This document shows, in pieces, positions 24,941-31,300 of a DNA stretch of 40,023 nt (positions are counted from its first letter, which is position 1; each line of letters opens with the position of its first letter). Below the pieces are notes generated by a model. That model searched no databases. It was not told the origin of the DNA and saw only the letters and a program-made list of their open reading frames with translations. The translations under genes and the position numbers were made by a program. Source of the stretch: a virus; the IMG/VR virus record IMGVR_UViG_3300028837_001063, positions 1-40,023 of that record; one strand, written 5' to 3'.

Positions 24941-25417
24941 TTAGCTTCTTGAGTATCTAAATTCATAAGAAGCATTGATATCCTGATCCGCTCCCAGTGA
25001 AGAAGTTGGAAAGCTCTTGCCGGCAATAAGAGAGCCGTTTGAAGCGGCCAGGATACCGATATTGCCGAGAGTTGCCATCGAACCGTTTGAACCGGCGAAA
25101 CTACCCGTCAATCTGGCCATTAATGATGCAATGACACTGGACTGGCCGAAGGCCGAATACTGGTCGCTGTTACTTCCTTCCAAGGCCGTTGCACTTGATG
25201 CCGGATCTCCACCGGTACCTAAGACAAAGCCCGCGGCCTGCACAGAGGCGGCACCTATAGGAGCGGCACAGAGACAGTTATTCATCCCGTAGTTGGTAAT
25301 CTGGTTCTGCAGCCAGCCGGTATCACTGATAATCTTCTTGGTCTTTCTGTCAACGCGCTGAAGGCGTGTAAAGCCCTTGATTCTTATCAAGTCCTTGTTG
25401 AATCCTACTTTTTTCAT
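24941..25417 (-). CDS. Virion protein, paralogue 1 of a three-member beta-rich family
   Basis: The 158-residue product has AGGAAGG before its ATG. It begins RIKGFTRLQRVDRKTKKIIS, then DTGWLQNQITNYGMNNCL, followed by Gly/Ser/Ala-rich strands (VLGTGGDPASSATAL, ASLMARLTGSFAGSNGS, TLGNIGILAA) and ends INASYEFRYSRS. The opening and strand order match the two proteins encoded at 13828-15454, although the RD motif before the last strand is missing. The Gly/Ser content fits a capsid- or tail-surface subunit. It sits alone inside the methyltransferase/glycosyltransferase cassette and could be an acceptor for those enzymes; that is speculation. Confidence 0.6.
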   Translation of the reverse strand: MKKVGFNKDLIRIKGFTRLQRVDRKTKKIISDTGWLQNQITNYGMNNCLCAAPIGAASVQAAGFVLGTGGDPASSATALEGSNSDQYSAFGQSSVIASLMARLTGSFAGSNGSMATLGNIGILAASNGSLIAGKSFPTSSLGADQDINASYEFRYSRS

Positions 25418-25517
25418 TTTTATTACCTTCCTAAATTTTTATATTTTTCCCGTGGATTCTCTAACTTTCCTCAATCCATCGCTTTCAATATTTACAATTT
25501 ACAGACGATTAAAAAAA

Positions 25518-26015
25518 CTACTTGTCTGCTTGAGGCGGTGCGTTTTTCAGAGCTTCGGCAATAGCTTTTCTCAATGCTTGAATAAGAGATGGCTTGTCCA
25601 TGTTGTCGTAACCTTCGATTGTTTTAGACTTCTTTGCCATTGCCTTGAGTTCCTTGGGCGTCAGTTTATTCAGGTCTTCTTCAGTTGGTACCAGATCGAC
25701 AGTTGTTTTAGGCTCGGTTTCCGTCCCTGTTTCCTCTTTTTTTGTTTCGGTGTCTGCAACAGTTTCCGGAGCTACCGGCTTTGGCATCAAGTCCGGCACT
25801 TGTGCCGGATGTATGGCCATCAGATGTTCCTTGAGCAGTTCCGGAGTCTGGCGAATCGCTCCGCAGAACCTGCAGGCGTAGCCTGTATTTTTGTGGACGG
25901 GAGGAACAACTTCCTCGTTAGTATTCATATCGAAATACTTTCCATCCTGACCGAAGTAAGTATTATCTCCGATAAAGGAAATGCCGTAAGATTTAGTTTT
26001 GTCTAACTTTCCCAT
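25518..26015 (-). CDS. C2H2 zinc-finger protein with SAP/HeH-like C-terminus
   Basis: I use the ATG at 26015 because AAAAGGAG precedes it at ideal spacing; longer starts in the same frame lack this. The 165-residue product has a beta-like N-terminus (KSYGISFIGDNTYFGQDGKY), a C2H2 finger with C48, C51, H64 and H69 in the spacing C-x2-C-x12-H-x4-H, a Thr/Glu/Pro-rich linker and a helical end LNKLTPKELKAMAKKSKTIE...KPSLIQALRKAI. The end resembles the SAP/HeH helix-extended-helix nucleic-acid-binding fold often found in head-tail joining regions. It overlaps the end of the broken GT9 reading frame by 23 bases. The 100 bp between it and the next gene contain no clear signal. DNA binding is inferred. 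Confidence 0.65.
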   Translation of the reverse strand: MGKLDKTKSYGISFIGDNTYFGQDGKYFDMNTNEEVVPPVHKNTGYACRFCGAIRQTPELLKEHLMAIHPAQVPDLMPKPVAPETVADTETKKEETGTETEPKTTVDLVPTEEDLNKLTPKELKAMAKKSKTIEGYDNMDKPSLIQALRKAIAEALKNAPPQADK

Positions 26016-26379
26016 TTTCAAACTCCTTTTTCTTTTTCCATTGTTTGTAGATTTTAAGAAAAGCCGCATAAACGGTATGCGGATTGATATTCTCCATGCA
26101 CTTTGCCGCAAGATTGTGCCTTCCCTTCGGGCAGCAGTCGGTATAGATAAGACGGTGGCAGGGATAACAGTCGCAGTCCTTGGCGTGCAGAGTGACGCAA
26201 TTTTTCCAGTTCTTACCGCAGTTGTTCCTGCTCGAATGCGATAGGAACATTATTTTCGGAGTATCGTAGCAGCTTGCAGCGACGAGAATCCCCGTCTGTG
26301 GGCCTATAACCAAGTCGGCATACTTTGTCATTATCATAGACTGCCGGACGTTCCATACTCCGGACTTGTTTATGGTACG
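25993..26379 (-). pseudogene. GT9 glycosyltransferase, C-terminal fragment in a shifted frame
   Basis: After the in-frame stop at 26380-26382 this frame reads INKSGVWNVRQS, MTKYADLVIGPQTGILVAA, PKIMFLSHSS, NCGKNWKNCVTL and a cysteine-rich CDCYPCHRLIYTDCCP. These are the C-terminal landmarks of the phage methyltransferase-GT9 (heptosyltransferase-like) family, where the GPxTG segment binds the nucleotide sugar. The N-terminal half of the same family ends a few codons upstream in another frame (26370-27281). About 80-100 family residues between EEFNWP and the INKSG region are missing. The fragment could still be translated from internal starts such as the ATG at 26337, but by itself it lacks the acceptor domain. 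A deletion with a one-base frame change explains both pieces. Confidence 0.7.
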
Positions 26380-27281
26380 TCAGCCGGCCAGTTGAATTCT
26401 TCAGAACTTTCAAGCTTTAGCAGTTTTCCCTCTATCGAACCGCTGAAGTTTATTACCTTCTCAAATGACTTGCCTATTTCTTCCCAGTAATTCGGCAAAT
26501 CACCGTTAGGAATAGCACCTGAGTCCTGAATCATAAATTCGTCAATGAAAGGATTCTCGCGCAGAACTTGTGCGGAGTAGTCGGTGCAGTTATGAACGAT
26601 ATAATAACCTTGTTTTTTCAATTCTCGAAATACCGGAGTCAGCCATATAGCGTCACCCAATGCTCCATAACGGATTGTCAGACATTCCTTCTTTGTTTTT
26701 TTCTTGCGGGGAAACGAGACAGCACCGTCTCCGTTCCTTTTGAACAGTAAATCGAGAGGCCTCTTGAGAAAGTCATATTTCTTTTTGACTACCAACTGCC
26801 AGCTAAATTCGTTGGATTCATTGTGCCTGCTGGCCGATATCTTTTTTGCGTTACCGAATGACTTGATTATCTGCCATACATCCTGCCAGTACATATCGTG
26901 TATGTGGTCAGGATTAGAGCCAATAGTGCCTATATGTGGATAATAATCCGGGTCCGGACCGTAGAGAATCAGATACCCGCCCGGCCTTATCAATCGCCAC
27001 CATTCGCGCAGTATCACTTCAGGAAGGTAAAAATCTTCCAGGCAGTGAGAAGAAAAAACGTAATCGAAATGATTGTCGGAGAACATTCGCAATGAGTTAG
27101 GATCAGTCATATCAAGGGCAATATTGACCGCCTTACCCTCGACATCGATGCCTATGGCATTAGGGACAATCTTCTCGTTGCCGCAACCCATATCTATTCC
27201 AAGTCCACGGCAGAATGTAACTACCCTTTGCCGGCACTTTCTTACTTCATTTTGTTCGTTTTCATTCGGCAGCCATGTCAT
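26370..27281 (-). CDS. Methyltransferase fused to the N-terminal half of a GT9 glycosyltransferase (truncated)
   Basis: The 303-residue product has a class I AdoMet methyltransferase at residues 1-170: GIDMGCGNEK (28-37), IGIDVEG, FDYVFSSHCLEDF and RLIRPGGYLILYGPD. After a basic linker (KRNGDGAVSFPRKKKTKK) the GT9 N-domain begins at LTIRYGALGDAIWLTPVF (201-218) and proceeds to FEKVINFSGSIEGKLLKLES, then stops at EEFNWPADVP. Intact members of this fusion continue with the nucleotide-binding half, which here is partly deleted and shifted (25993-26379). The methyltransferase probably still folds; the glycosyltransferase should not work alone. The ATG overlaps the stop of the zinc-ribbon methyltransferase (ATGA), so the two methyltransferases are coupled. 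Confidence 0.75.
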   Translation of the reverse strand: MTWLPNENEQNEVRKCRQRVVTFCRGLGIDMGCGNEKIVPNAIGIDVEGKAVNIALDMTDPNSLRMFSDNHFDYVFSSHCLEDFYLPEVILREWWRLIRPGGYLILYGPDPDYYPHIGTIGSNPDHIHDMYWQDVWQIIKSFGNAKKISASRHNESNEFSWQLVVKKKYDFLKRPLDLLFKRNGDGAVSFPRKKKTKKECLTIRYGALGDAIWLTPVFRELKKQGYYIVHNCTDYSAQVLRENPFIDEFMIQDSGAIPNGDLPNYWEEIGKSFEKVINFSGSIEGKLLKLESSEEFNWPADVP

Positions 27282-27940
27282 TGTCTTTCTCCTTGTATCT
27301 GAGCTGCTACTGTCAAAATGTTTTTTTCTCCACCGCTTTTTCTGATAGTTGATTCGTTGTAATTGTAATCAATAACCGCGTATCCGATGGAATTGAAAAG
27401 ATCTGTAAGACTTTTCAGATTGAAAAAGTGGACGTGCTCTTCGGGTATATAGTGACGCCAGTTGAGTATATTTGAAAAATCGATATCATCGGTACTCGGC
27501 GTTGAAACAAAAACGAAATCAGGCTTTATGCCGCTTATTATTTCCCCTGGATTTTCAAGATGTTCCAGGCTGTCCCAGAATGTTACTATCTCGTAACGCC
27601 TTAAGAGAACTCCTATATTCAGAAAACCGGAATAAGGATTGATATCAAATCCACTCGAATCTTCAAACTGGCCGTCAATGAACTGCAGAAAACTTCCGTT
27701 GCCGCATCCGAAATCAAGTAAGCGTCCCTGTTCGGTGTATTTTTTGACAAAATCAAATCTTAGCTGCTGCAGAAGAACGTTCTCTTCTCTCTGTGAGTAT
27801 CTCTGGTACTTAAGGCAGTAGCTCTTGTCGTAGATACTCTTATCGAGCGGTGTTGAACACGAAACGAGCTGGCAAAATTTACATCTAAACAAATCAGATA
27901 CCAAAGGTTTCATCGGTTTGTTGCAGATAATACAGTTCAT
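27278..27940 (-). CDS. Class I methyltransferase with N-terminal zinc ribbon
   Basis: The 220-residue product has four cysteines (C3, C6, C20, C23) forming a zinc ribbon, followed by LLDFGCGNGSFL (about 74-85), GFDINPYSG, IVTFWDSLEHLENPGE and the late strand FVFVSTPS. This is the layout of Methyltransf_23-type enzymes, many of which act on nucleotide sugars or lipids in surface glycan clusters. HVHFFNLKSLTDLFNSIGY matches the usual C-terminal part of that family. The gene is first after the capsid terminator at 27953-27991, so the modification cassette begins here, probably with its own promoter or by read-through. Substrate unknown. Confidence 0.8.
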   Translation of the reverse strand: MNCIICNKPMKPLVSDLFRCKFCQLVSCSTPLDKSIYDKSYCLKYQRYSQREENVLLQQLRFDFVKKYTEQGRLLDFGCGNGSFLQFIDGQFEDSSGFDINPYSGFLNIGVLLRRYEIVTFWDSLEHLENPGEIISGIKPDFVFVSTPSTDDIDFSNILNWRHYIPEEHVHFFNLKSLTDLFNSIGYAVIDYNYNESTIRKSGGEKNILTVAAQIQGERQ

Positions 27941-27952
27941 ATCTTTTTTCTC

Positions 27953-27991
27953 TAAAAAAGGTTAAAAGGGGGACAATCAAATGTCCCCCTT
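27953..27991 (-). terminator. Rho-independent terminator after the capsid genes
   Basis: On the minus strand a perfect 10-bp stem AAGGGGGACA/TGTCCCCCTT (27966-27975 with 27982-27991) with a 6-base loop is followed by TTAACC and six T. It begins 25 bp after the decoration-protein stop. It would end the scaffold-capsid-decoration transcript before the methyltransferase cassette, allowing high capsid expression. The plus-strand reading has no T run. Confidence 0.85.
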
Positions 27992-28016
27992 AAAATCAAT
28001 CTTCAGTTCATTATGC

Positions 28017-28400
28017 TTAACCAGCGTAGAATCTCTGCTGGTAATGAACTCCGATCATCGCCGAGGCAGTATCAGTTGCCACCAAGTTCTGAAGTACAAG
28101 GTCGTCAGTCGCATCGAAATCGGCATCAACCAGGCTTGCGTCAACCACACTGCCGGCAGCGTTTGTTCCCAATACAACGGCACCGATTGAGCTTGTGCCT
28201 TTCAGGACGGTAAACGCCGAAGTTGCTGCTTTGCCGGCAACCTTTATTGTAGCACGAATTTCCTTGACTTTGACCTTGGTGAAGAAACGGAATCGAGCAA
28301 TCTCTTCTTCTGCGTCACCGCTAACAGTCGGAGTAAGTCGACCAAGACAGAGTGCTTGATCTACGTCGAATCTGGGATCTGTGTATTTTTCTCCGCCCAT
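28017..28400 (-). CDS. Probable capsid decoration or head structural protein
   Basis: The 127-residue product follows the major capsid gene by 60 bp and has a strong AAGGAGAATTAAT start. After MGGEKYTDPRF comes RFRFFTKVKVKEIRATIKVA and a Val/Ala/Thr-rich beta domain (FTVLKGTSSIGAVVLG, DDLVLQNLVATDTA). Small beta-rich proteins at this location in N4-gp56-type phages usually cover the capsid surface. It shares no motif with enzymes. The terminator right behind it puts it in the capsid transcript. The exact family is not recognised. Confidence 0.6.
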   Translation of the reverse strand: MGGEKYTDPRFDVDQALCLGRLTPTVSGDAEEEIARFRFFTKVKVKEIRATIKVAGKAATSAFTVLKGTSSIGAVVLGTNAAGSVVDASLVDADFDATDDLVLQNLVATDTASAMIGVHYQQRFYAG

Positions 28401-28460
28401 ATTAATTCTCCTTATATCTAAGGTTTCAAAACTTGTTCAGACGAATCTTTTCAAAAAAAA

Positions 28461-29423
28461 CTACTGACTCGTCACATGGATTATGTGGGGCGCCCAGCCT
28501 TTAGTAGCATCTACACTGTCGCCGGTATCGGTACCGCACCAGATAATCTTCCAGATCAGCAGGCCGTACCAGGCTATTGCCTTGTCACGGCCAAAGTCCT
28601 TGGCTGGGTCCCGTCTTACCTCCGGTGGAATAACAACAATCTCCTGGACTGCATCCGCCCCGAAAATTACCGCCTCACCATAAGAACCACCAAGTATATT
28701 TGACATCAAGTTCGTCTCTTCCACGAAACGGCAGCCGTATAGCTTGCCGGCCTCGTTGGTAAAGAGCTGCTCAGGCTTGGCGTAAAGATAGGCGTCTCGC
28801 CACTTCGAATCGTCCTTGACGCCACCAAGTGCATCGACAGAGCCGATACAGACGTAGTTTCCCTGGTTATCAAAAGGCTTGACGTTCCACTTGCGTAGCT
28901 GGTCGCAGATTTTCTTGACGTGGTAGTAGTTCAGGTTGCATGTGCTTGTTGCACTTGCCGTTCCTGATGTCGTCAGAGTACCGCTCGTAGTACCAATACA
29001 TACATACTTTGCAAGTGTATCCTTGAACTGCGCTCCGGCAGCACCATCGGTTACTTCAGCCTCGTCTGAAAGCAGGGTCTTGTGAGTGGCGTTATCAACA
29101 TCGAATTCTGCAAGTGTCTCCAGCTTTCCCGTATAAGGTACGCTGTTGCCATACTCGGTAACAATTGCCGTTCCACGACCGACAATAAAGTTGCTTCGAG
29201 GTATCGTGGAAGTCTCTACAAGAGTTCCACCGGCAGTTGCAAGCTTGGAAATCTTATCGAAGTAAACAGTATCGCCGGTGTTCTTGCCTTTTGAAGTTTT
29301 CAAACGGCAGAACTGTCGAAAACGCATCAAAGGCTCTGAATATAACCAGAGCTTCTTGTCAAGCTTAGGGCATCCAAAGTAACCACCGAGGGTATTATTT
29401 ACCCATACTTGTTCGCTTGCCAT
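28461..29423 (-). CDS. Major capsid protein, N4-gp56-like (HK97 fold)
   Basis: The 320-residue product follows the scaffold gene. Its sequence runs through LYSEPLMRFRQFCRLKTSKGKNTGDTVYFDKISKLATAGG, IVTEYGNSVPYTGKLETLAEFDV, YHVKKICDQLRKWNVKPF (spine-helix region), NYVCIGSVDALGGVKDDSKWRD and YGEAVIFGADAVQEIVVIPPE. This order (gap-filled beta strands, long helix, then a P-domain with the conserved KWRD and YGCRFVEETN stretches) is that of the N4 gp56 family. The subunits form the icosahedral head around the scaffold. Start choice is backed by GGGAGATTGAAAT. Length is in the short part of the family range. Confidence 0.85.
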   Translation of the reverse strand: MASEQVWVNNTLGGYFGCPKLDKKLWLYSEPLMRFRQFCRLKTSKGKNTGDTVYFDKISKLATAGGTLVETSTIPRSNFIVGRGTAIVTEYGNSVPYTGKLETLAEFDVDNATHKTLLSDEAEVTDGAAGAQFKDTLAKYVCIGTTSGTLTTSGTASATSTCNLNYYHVKKICDQLRKWNVKPFDNQGNYVCIGSVDALGGVKDDSKWRDAYLYAKPEQLFTNEAGKLYGCRFVEETNLMSNILGGSYGEAVIFGADAVQEIVVIPPEVRRDPAKDFGRDKAIAWYGLLIWKIIWCGTDTGDSVDATKGWAPHIIHVTSQ

Positions 29424-29443
29424 ATTTCAATCTCCCAAATATT

Positions 29444-30235
29444 TCAGATATTCTGCCGCTTGAGACGTTGTTCCTGCCTTCCAGCGACATAATCATCTGC
29501 TGTTACAGGTTTGTTTTCGTCTTCCTGTGGTTTAGGAGTTGTCGTTGTTGCTCCCGAAGGAGATAGTCCCGAGGCTTTTGCGGCGGCAGCGGCCTTGGCC
29601 TTGGCCTCTGCTTCGGCCTTGGCCTTTTCCTCGTCAGCCGTCTTCTTACCTTTATCTTCCAGAGACTTTAGGTGCTCTCTGGTTAGCTTGACTGCCTGCT
29701 CGATCCGCTTTTCCGCCTTTTCGGTGGGAATCGTCTTGTTCTGAAGAAAGTAACGGCCCAAAACTTCGTTGGGTCCGTTATCAAAGATGTCCGGATACTT
29801 GCTGCGGATATTCATAGCAAGAATCTTTTCATTGACTCCCTTCTTAACATCAGTTATCATCTTCTCGACCTGCTTGCCGGTAAGGTAACTTTCCTCGCCT
29901 TCGCCTTCACCTTCACCTTCACTTCCACCTCCGCCGGATTCTCCACGCATCCGGGCGTAGTCGATGTAAGGGTCGATAGCGGTCAGCAATTCTCTTGACC
30001 TTGCGGCCTCCTGAGAAACTTCGGTGAACTGAGATTGAAGATTCTTGTTGCTCTCGGAAATTTCCTCAATCTTTTTGTTCAGGTCCTCAATGCTCACTGT
30101 TGGGGCGTTACCCGCCTTGGGACTTCCCGATTGTTGTTGGCCCTCTGTCCCTGTCCCGGCACCTGCGGCTGTACCTCCAGCCTGCTGGGATTGATTTTCA
30201 GAGCCTTCCTGTTGAATGTCTTCTTCGTTTGCCAT
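29444..30235 (-). CDS. Capsid scaffold protein
   Basis: The 263-residue product is highly charged and helical. Residues 1-45 are Gln/Gly/Thr-rich disorder, 48-95 a coiled coil (LNKKIEEISESNKNLQSQFT), then a Gly/Glu run near 105-118, an amphipathic middle with KYPDIFDNGPNEVLGRYFLQ, and a long Lys/Ala/Glu helix (EEKAKAEAEAKAKAAAAAKA) before a basic end (RQEQRLKRQN). This composition and the place immediately before the major capsid gene fit a scaffolding protein, which shapes the procapsid and leaves or is cleaved before DNA entry. AAAAGGAG precedes its ATG. Confidence 0.8.
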   Translation of the reverse strand: MANEEDIQQEGSENQSQQAGGTAAGAGTGTEGQQQSGSPKAGNAPTVSIEDLNKKIEEISESNKNLQSQFTEVSQEAARSRELLTAIDPYIDYARMRGESGGGGSEGEGEGEGEESYLTGKQVEKMITDVKKGVNEKILAMNIRSKYPDIFDNGPNEVLGRYFLQNKTIPTEKAEKRIEQAVKLTREHLKSLEDKGKKTADEEKAKAEAEAKAKAAAAAKASGLSPSGATTTTPKPQEDENKPVTADDYVAGRQEQRLKRQNI

Positions 30236-30255
30236 TTTTTAATTCTCCTTTTCTC

Positions 30256-30287
30256 GTTTGAGTTCCCGTTTAAGGGATTGTTCAAAC
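30256..30287 (-). promoter_or_regulatory. Hairpin in the leader of the scaffold/capsid transcript
   Basis: The minus strand reads GTTTGA..., TCCC, a TTAAAC loop, GGGA and ...TCAAAC, so two short arms (6 bp and 4 bp) can pair. It lies 21 bp before the scaffold ATG, just upstream of its AAAAGGAG site, and downstream of the terminator at 30307-30356. It could be a 5-prime stabiliser of the capsid mRNA or the footprint of a dimeric regulator. I see no convincing -35/-10 pair in the remaining bases. Confidence 0.4.
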
Positions 30288-30306
30288 ATTCAAAAAACCA
30301 CGGTTT

Positions 30307-30356
30307 AAAAATAAAAAAACCCCTGCCAGTCCCGCACACACGGAACCAGACAGGGG
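30307..30356 (-). terminator. Rho-independent terminator before the scaffold gene
   Basis: On the minus strand CCCCTG pairs with CAGGGG (30351-30356 with 30320-30325), an internal loop follows, and TTCCG/CGGGA continues the stem around a TGTGTG loop. Thirteen mostly T bases (TTTTTTTATTTTT) follow. It closes the packaging/portal transcript that ends with the Tat-signal gene and the structured element at 30391-30506. The scaffold-capsid genes therefore need their own promoter or read-through. Confidence 0.85.
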
Positions 30357-30390
30357 CGTCTTCCAGCTTGTCCTGCTGCTACGAATTAAC

Positions 30391-30506
30391 TTTTAGAAAG
30401 AACAAATATATGATGTGCCCTAAATCCTTTTATGAAACGCTGGTCATCTGGGCATCCGTTCCTATAGCCAATACGCGGCACACCACATATATAAATTTTA
30501 GAAAGA
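30391..30506 (-). ncRNA. Candidate structured RNA or small insertion flanked by an 11-bp direct repeat
   Basis: The 280-bp gap between the Tat-signal gene and the scaffold gene holds this element. It is bounded by two copies of TCTTTCTAAAA (minus strand; 30496-30506 and 30391-30401). Inside, ATATATG..GTGTGCC near one end pairs with GGGCACAtcATATAT near the other, enclosing about 55 bases with GCGTATTGGCTATAGGAACG and GATGCCCAGATGACC. GATGCCC can alternatively pair with the same GGGCacATC strand, so two exclusive folds exist. It lies directly before a terminator, so it would be the 3-prime part of the portal-operon transcript or a processed small RNA. I do not recognise an Rfam family, and it has no tRNA cloverleaf or hammerhead core. 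Confidence 0.5.
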
Positions 30507-30515
30507 GCTTAATTA

Positions 30516-30755
30516 TTATTCTGATACATTAATAATATGAAAACCCGATTCGCCAAACCTAAAATAAACTTTGTATTGAAATGGCCATGCTTGAACTTGA
30601 TCCATGCCGTTAGCGGTCACAAGTTCGTCTCTAATCTCCTTGACCTTCTTCACCGTCAAATATTCGTCCGCTTTGTCTTTTTTAGAAAAAAGAGGCAATA
30701 CGAGAAATCCTGCTACCGCCTGTCCAACTCGTTTCAAAAATGTTCGCCTAAGCAT
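30516..30755 (-). CDS. Small protein with twin-arginine (Tat) signal-like N-terminus
   Basis: The 79-residue product starts MLRRTFLKRVGQAVAGFLVL. The RRTFLK motif matches the twin-arginine consensus (S/T-R-R-x-F-L-K) and is followed by a hydrophobic stretch to about residue 22, then a charged FSKKDKADEY region. The rest (LTVKKVKEIRDELVTAN, AWPFQYKVYFRFGESGFHI) is a short mixed domain. GGAG precedes the ATG. Small phage proteins of this form occur near portal/capsid genes in several environmental phages; the function is not known. The signal could send it to the membrane or it could be a pseudo-signal used as a virion membrane anchor. It is the last gene before the terminator. Confidence 0.65.
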   Translation of the reverse strand: MLRRTFLKRVGQAVAGFLVLPLFSKKDKADEYLTVKKVKEIRDELVTANGMDQVQAWPFQYKVYFRFGESGFHIINVSE

Positions 30756-30756
30756 T

Positions 30757-31104
30757 TTACAGTCTCCATACTGCCTTTATCTCAACACCTATTAGCGGCG
30801 GCTTCAGCCGTTCCATCCAAACGATTTTCAATCTGCCCAATTCAGGATGATCCAGAAAGCACAACAAGCGTCCGTCATAGGTTATATTGAAGAAACAATT
30901 TTTTTGAATGTAATCAAAATCATCCGGATTACGATGGTCTAACCCCAATGAACGCAGCGACTCATCAAGGAATAAGCAGATTTTTTCATGCACCATTCTG
31001 TGGTATTTTAAAGCCATTTCATTGGACTGAAGGGCCATACCTCGCAGGTCCTCGTCCCATGAATTTATAAATTCGGTATCGTTATGTAATAGTGAACAAA
31101 TCAT
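30757..31104 (-). CDS. Hypothetical small protein
   Basis: The 115-residue product is not recognised. It has a helical first half (NEMALKYHRMVHEKICLFLD) and a second half with strands (FFNITYDGRLLCFLDHPE, LKIVWMERLKPPLIGVEIK). The stop is 1 bp before the start of the Tat-signal gene, so it is in the same transcript. The start at 31104 has only a weak ribosome site. No motif or membrane segment stands out. Confidence 0.55.
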   Translation of the reverse strand: MICSLLHNDTEFINSWDEDLRGMALQSNEMALKYHRMVHEKICLFLDESLRSLGLDHRNPDDFDYIQKNCFFNITYDGRLLCFLDHPELGRLKIVWMERLKPPLIGVEIKAVWRL

Positions 31105-31109
31105 ATTAA

Positions 31110-31298
31110 CTATAACTTCGTCTTTTCAGGCCGCTTCGCTTCAATAGCAACACCATCTTTAAAATATATTTCAACACATCCGGTGAAATCAGGTCTCTCC
31201 TGCAGAAGGTTTCTAACATACTCTTTTACCTTCTGTGAGACGTTGCTAATCCGGATACTGTTGTCTCCAAAATCCGTTGTCTTCGTCAAATCTGTCAT
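31110..31298 (-). CDS. Hypothetical small protein
   Basis: The 62-residue product has AGGA just before its ATG and 2 bp from the upstream stop. It shows one strand-helix-strand pattern (NSIRISNVSQKVKEYVRNLL, GCVEIYFKDGVAIEAK). I recognise no family. Its place in a run of tightly spaced small genes between portal and scaffold supports it being real. Confidence 0.55.
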   Translation of the reverse strand: MTDLTKTTDFGDNSIRISNVSQKVKEYVRNLLQERPDFTGCVEIYFKDGVAIEAKRPEKTKL

Positions 31299-31300
31299 TC

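Noticed and set aside
25377-26006. 209-residue plus-strand frame rich in Phe, Cys and Leu
   Set aside because: It lies opposite the zinc-finger gene, which has a strong ribosome site and a clear motif; the Phe-rich composition is what antisense to Lys/Glu codons gives.
26340-26400. Programmed frameshift joining the two GT9 parts
   Set aside because: No slippery heptamer is seen at the junction, and a simple shift would not restore the missing 80-100 residues.
26213-26413. 66-residue minus-strand frame overlapping the GT9 break
   Set aside because: It is the third frame through the deletion site and contains no GT9 landmark.
29920-29935. CRISPR-like or tandem DNA repeat in the scaffold gene (ccttcaccttcg type)
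   Set aside because: It is a short Gly/Glu-coding simple repeat inside an open frame, with no spacers.
30415-30490. tRNA gene or hammerhead ribozyme in the gap before the scaffold gene
   Set aside because: There is no D-arm, anticodon arm or TTCGA loop, and the CTGATGA...GAAA hammerhead core is absent.
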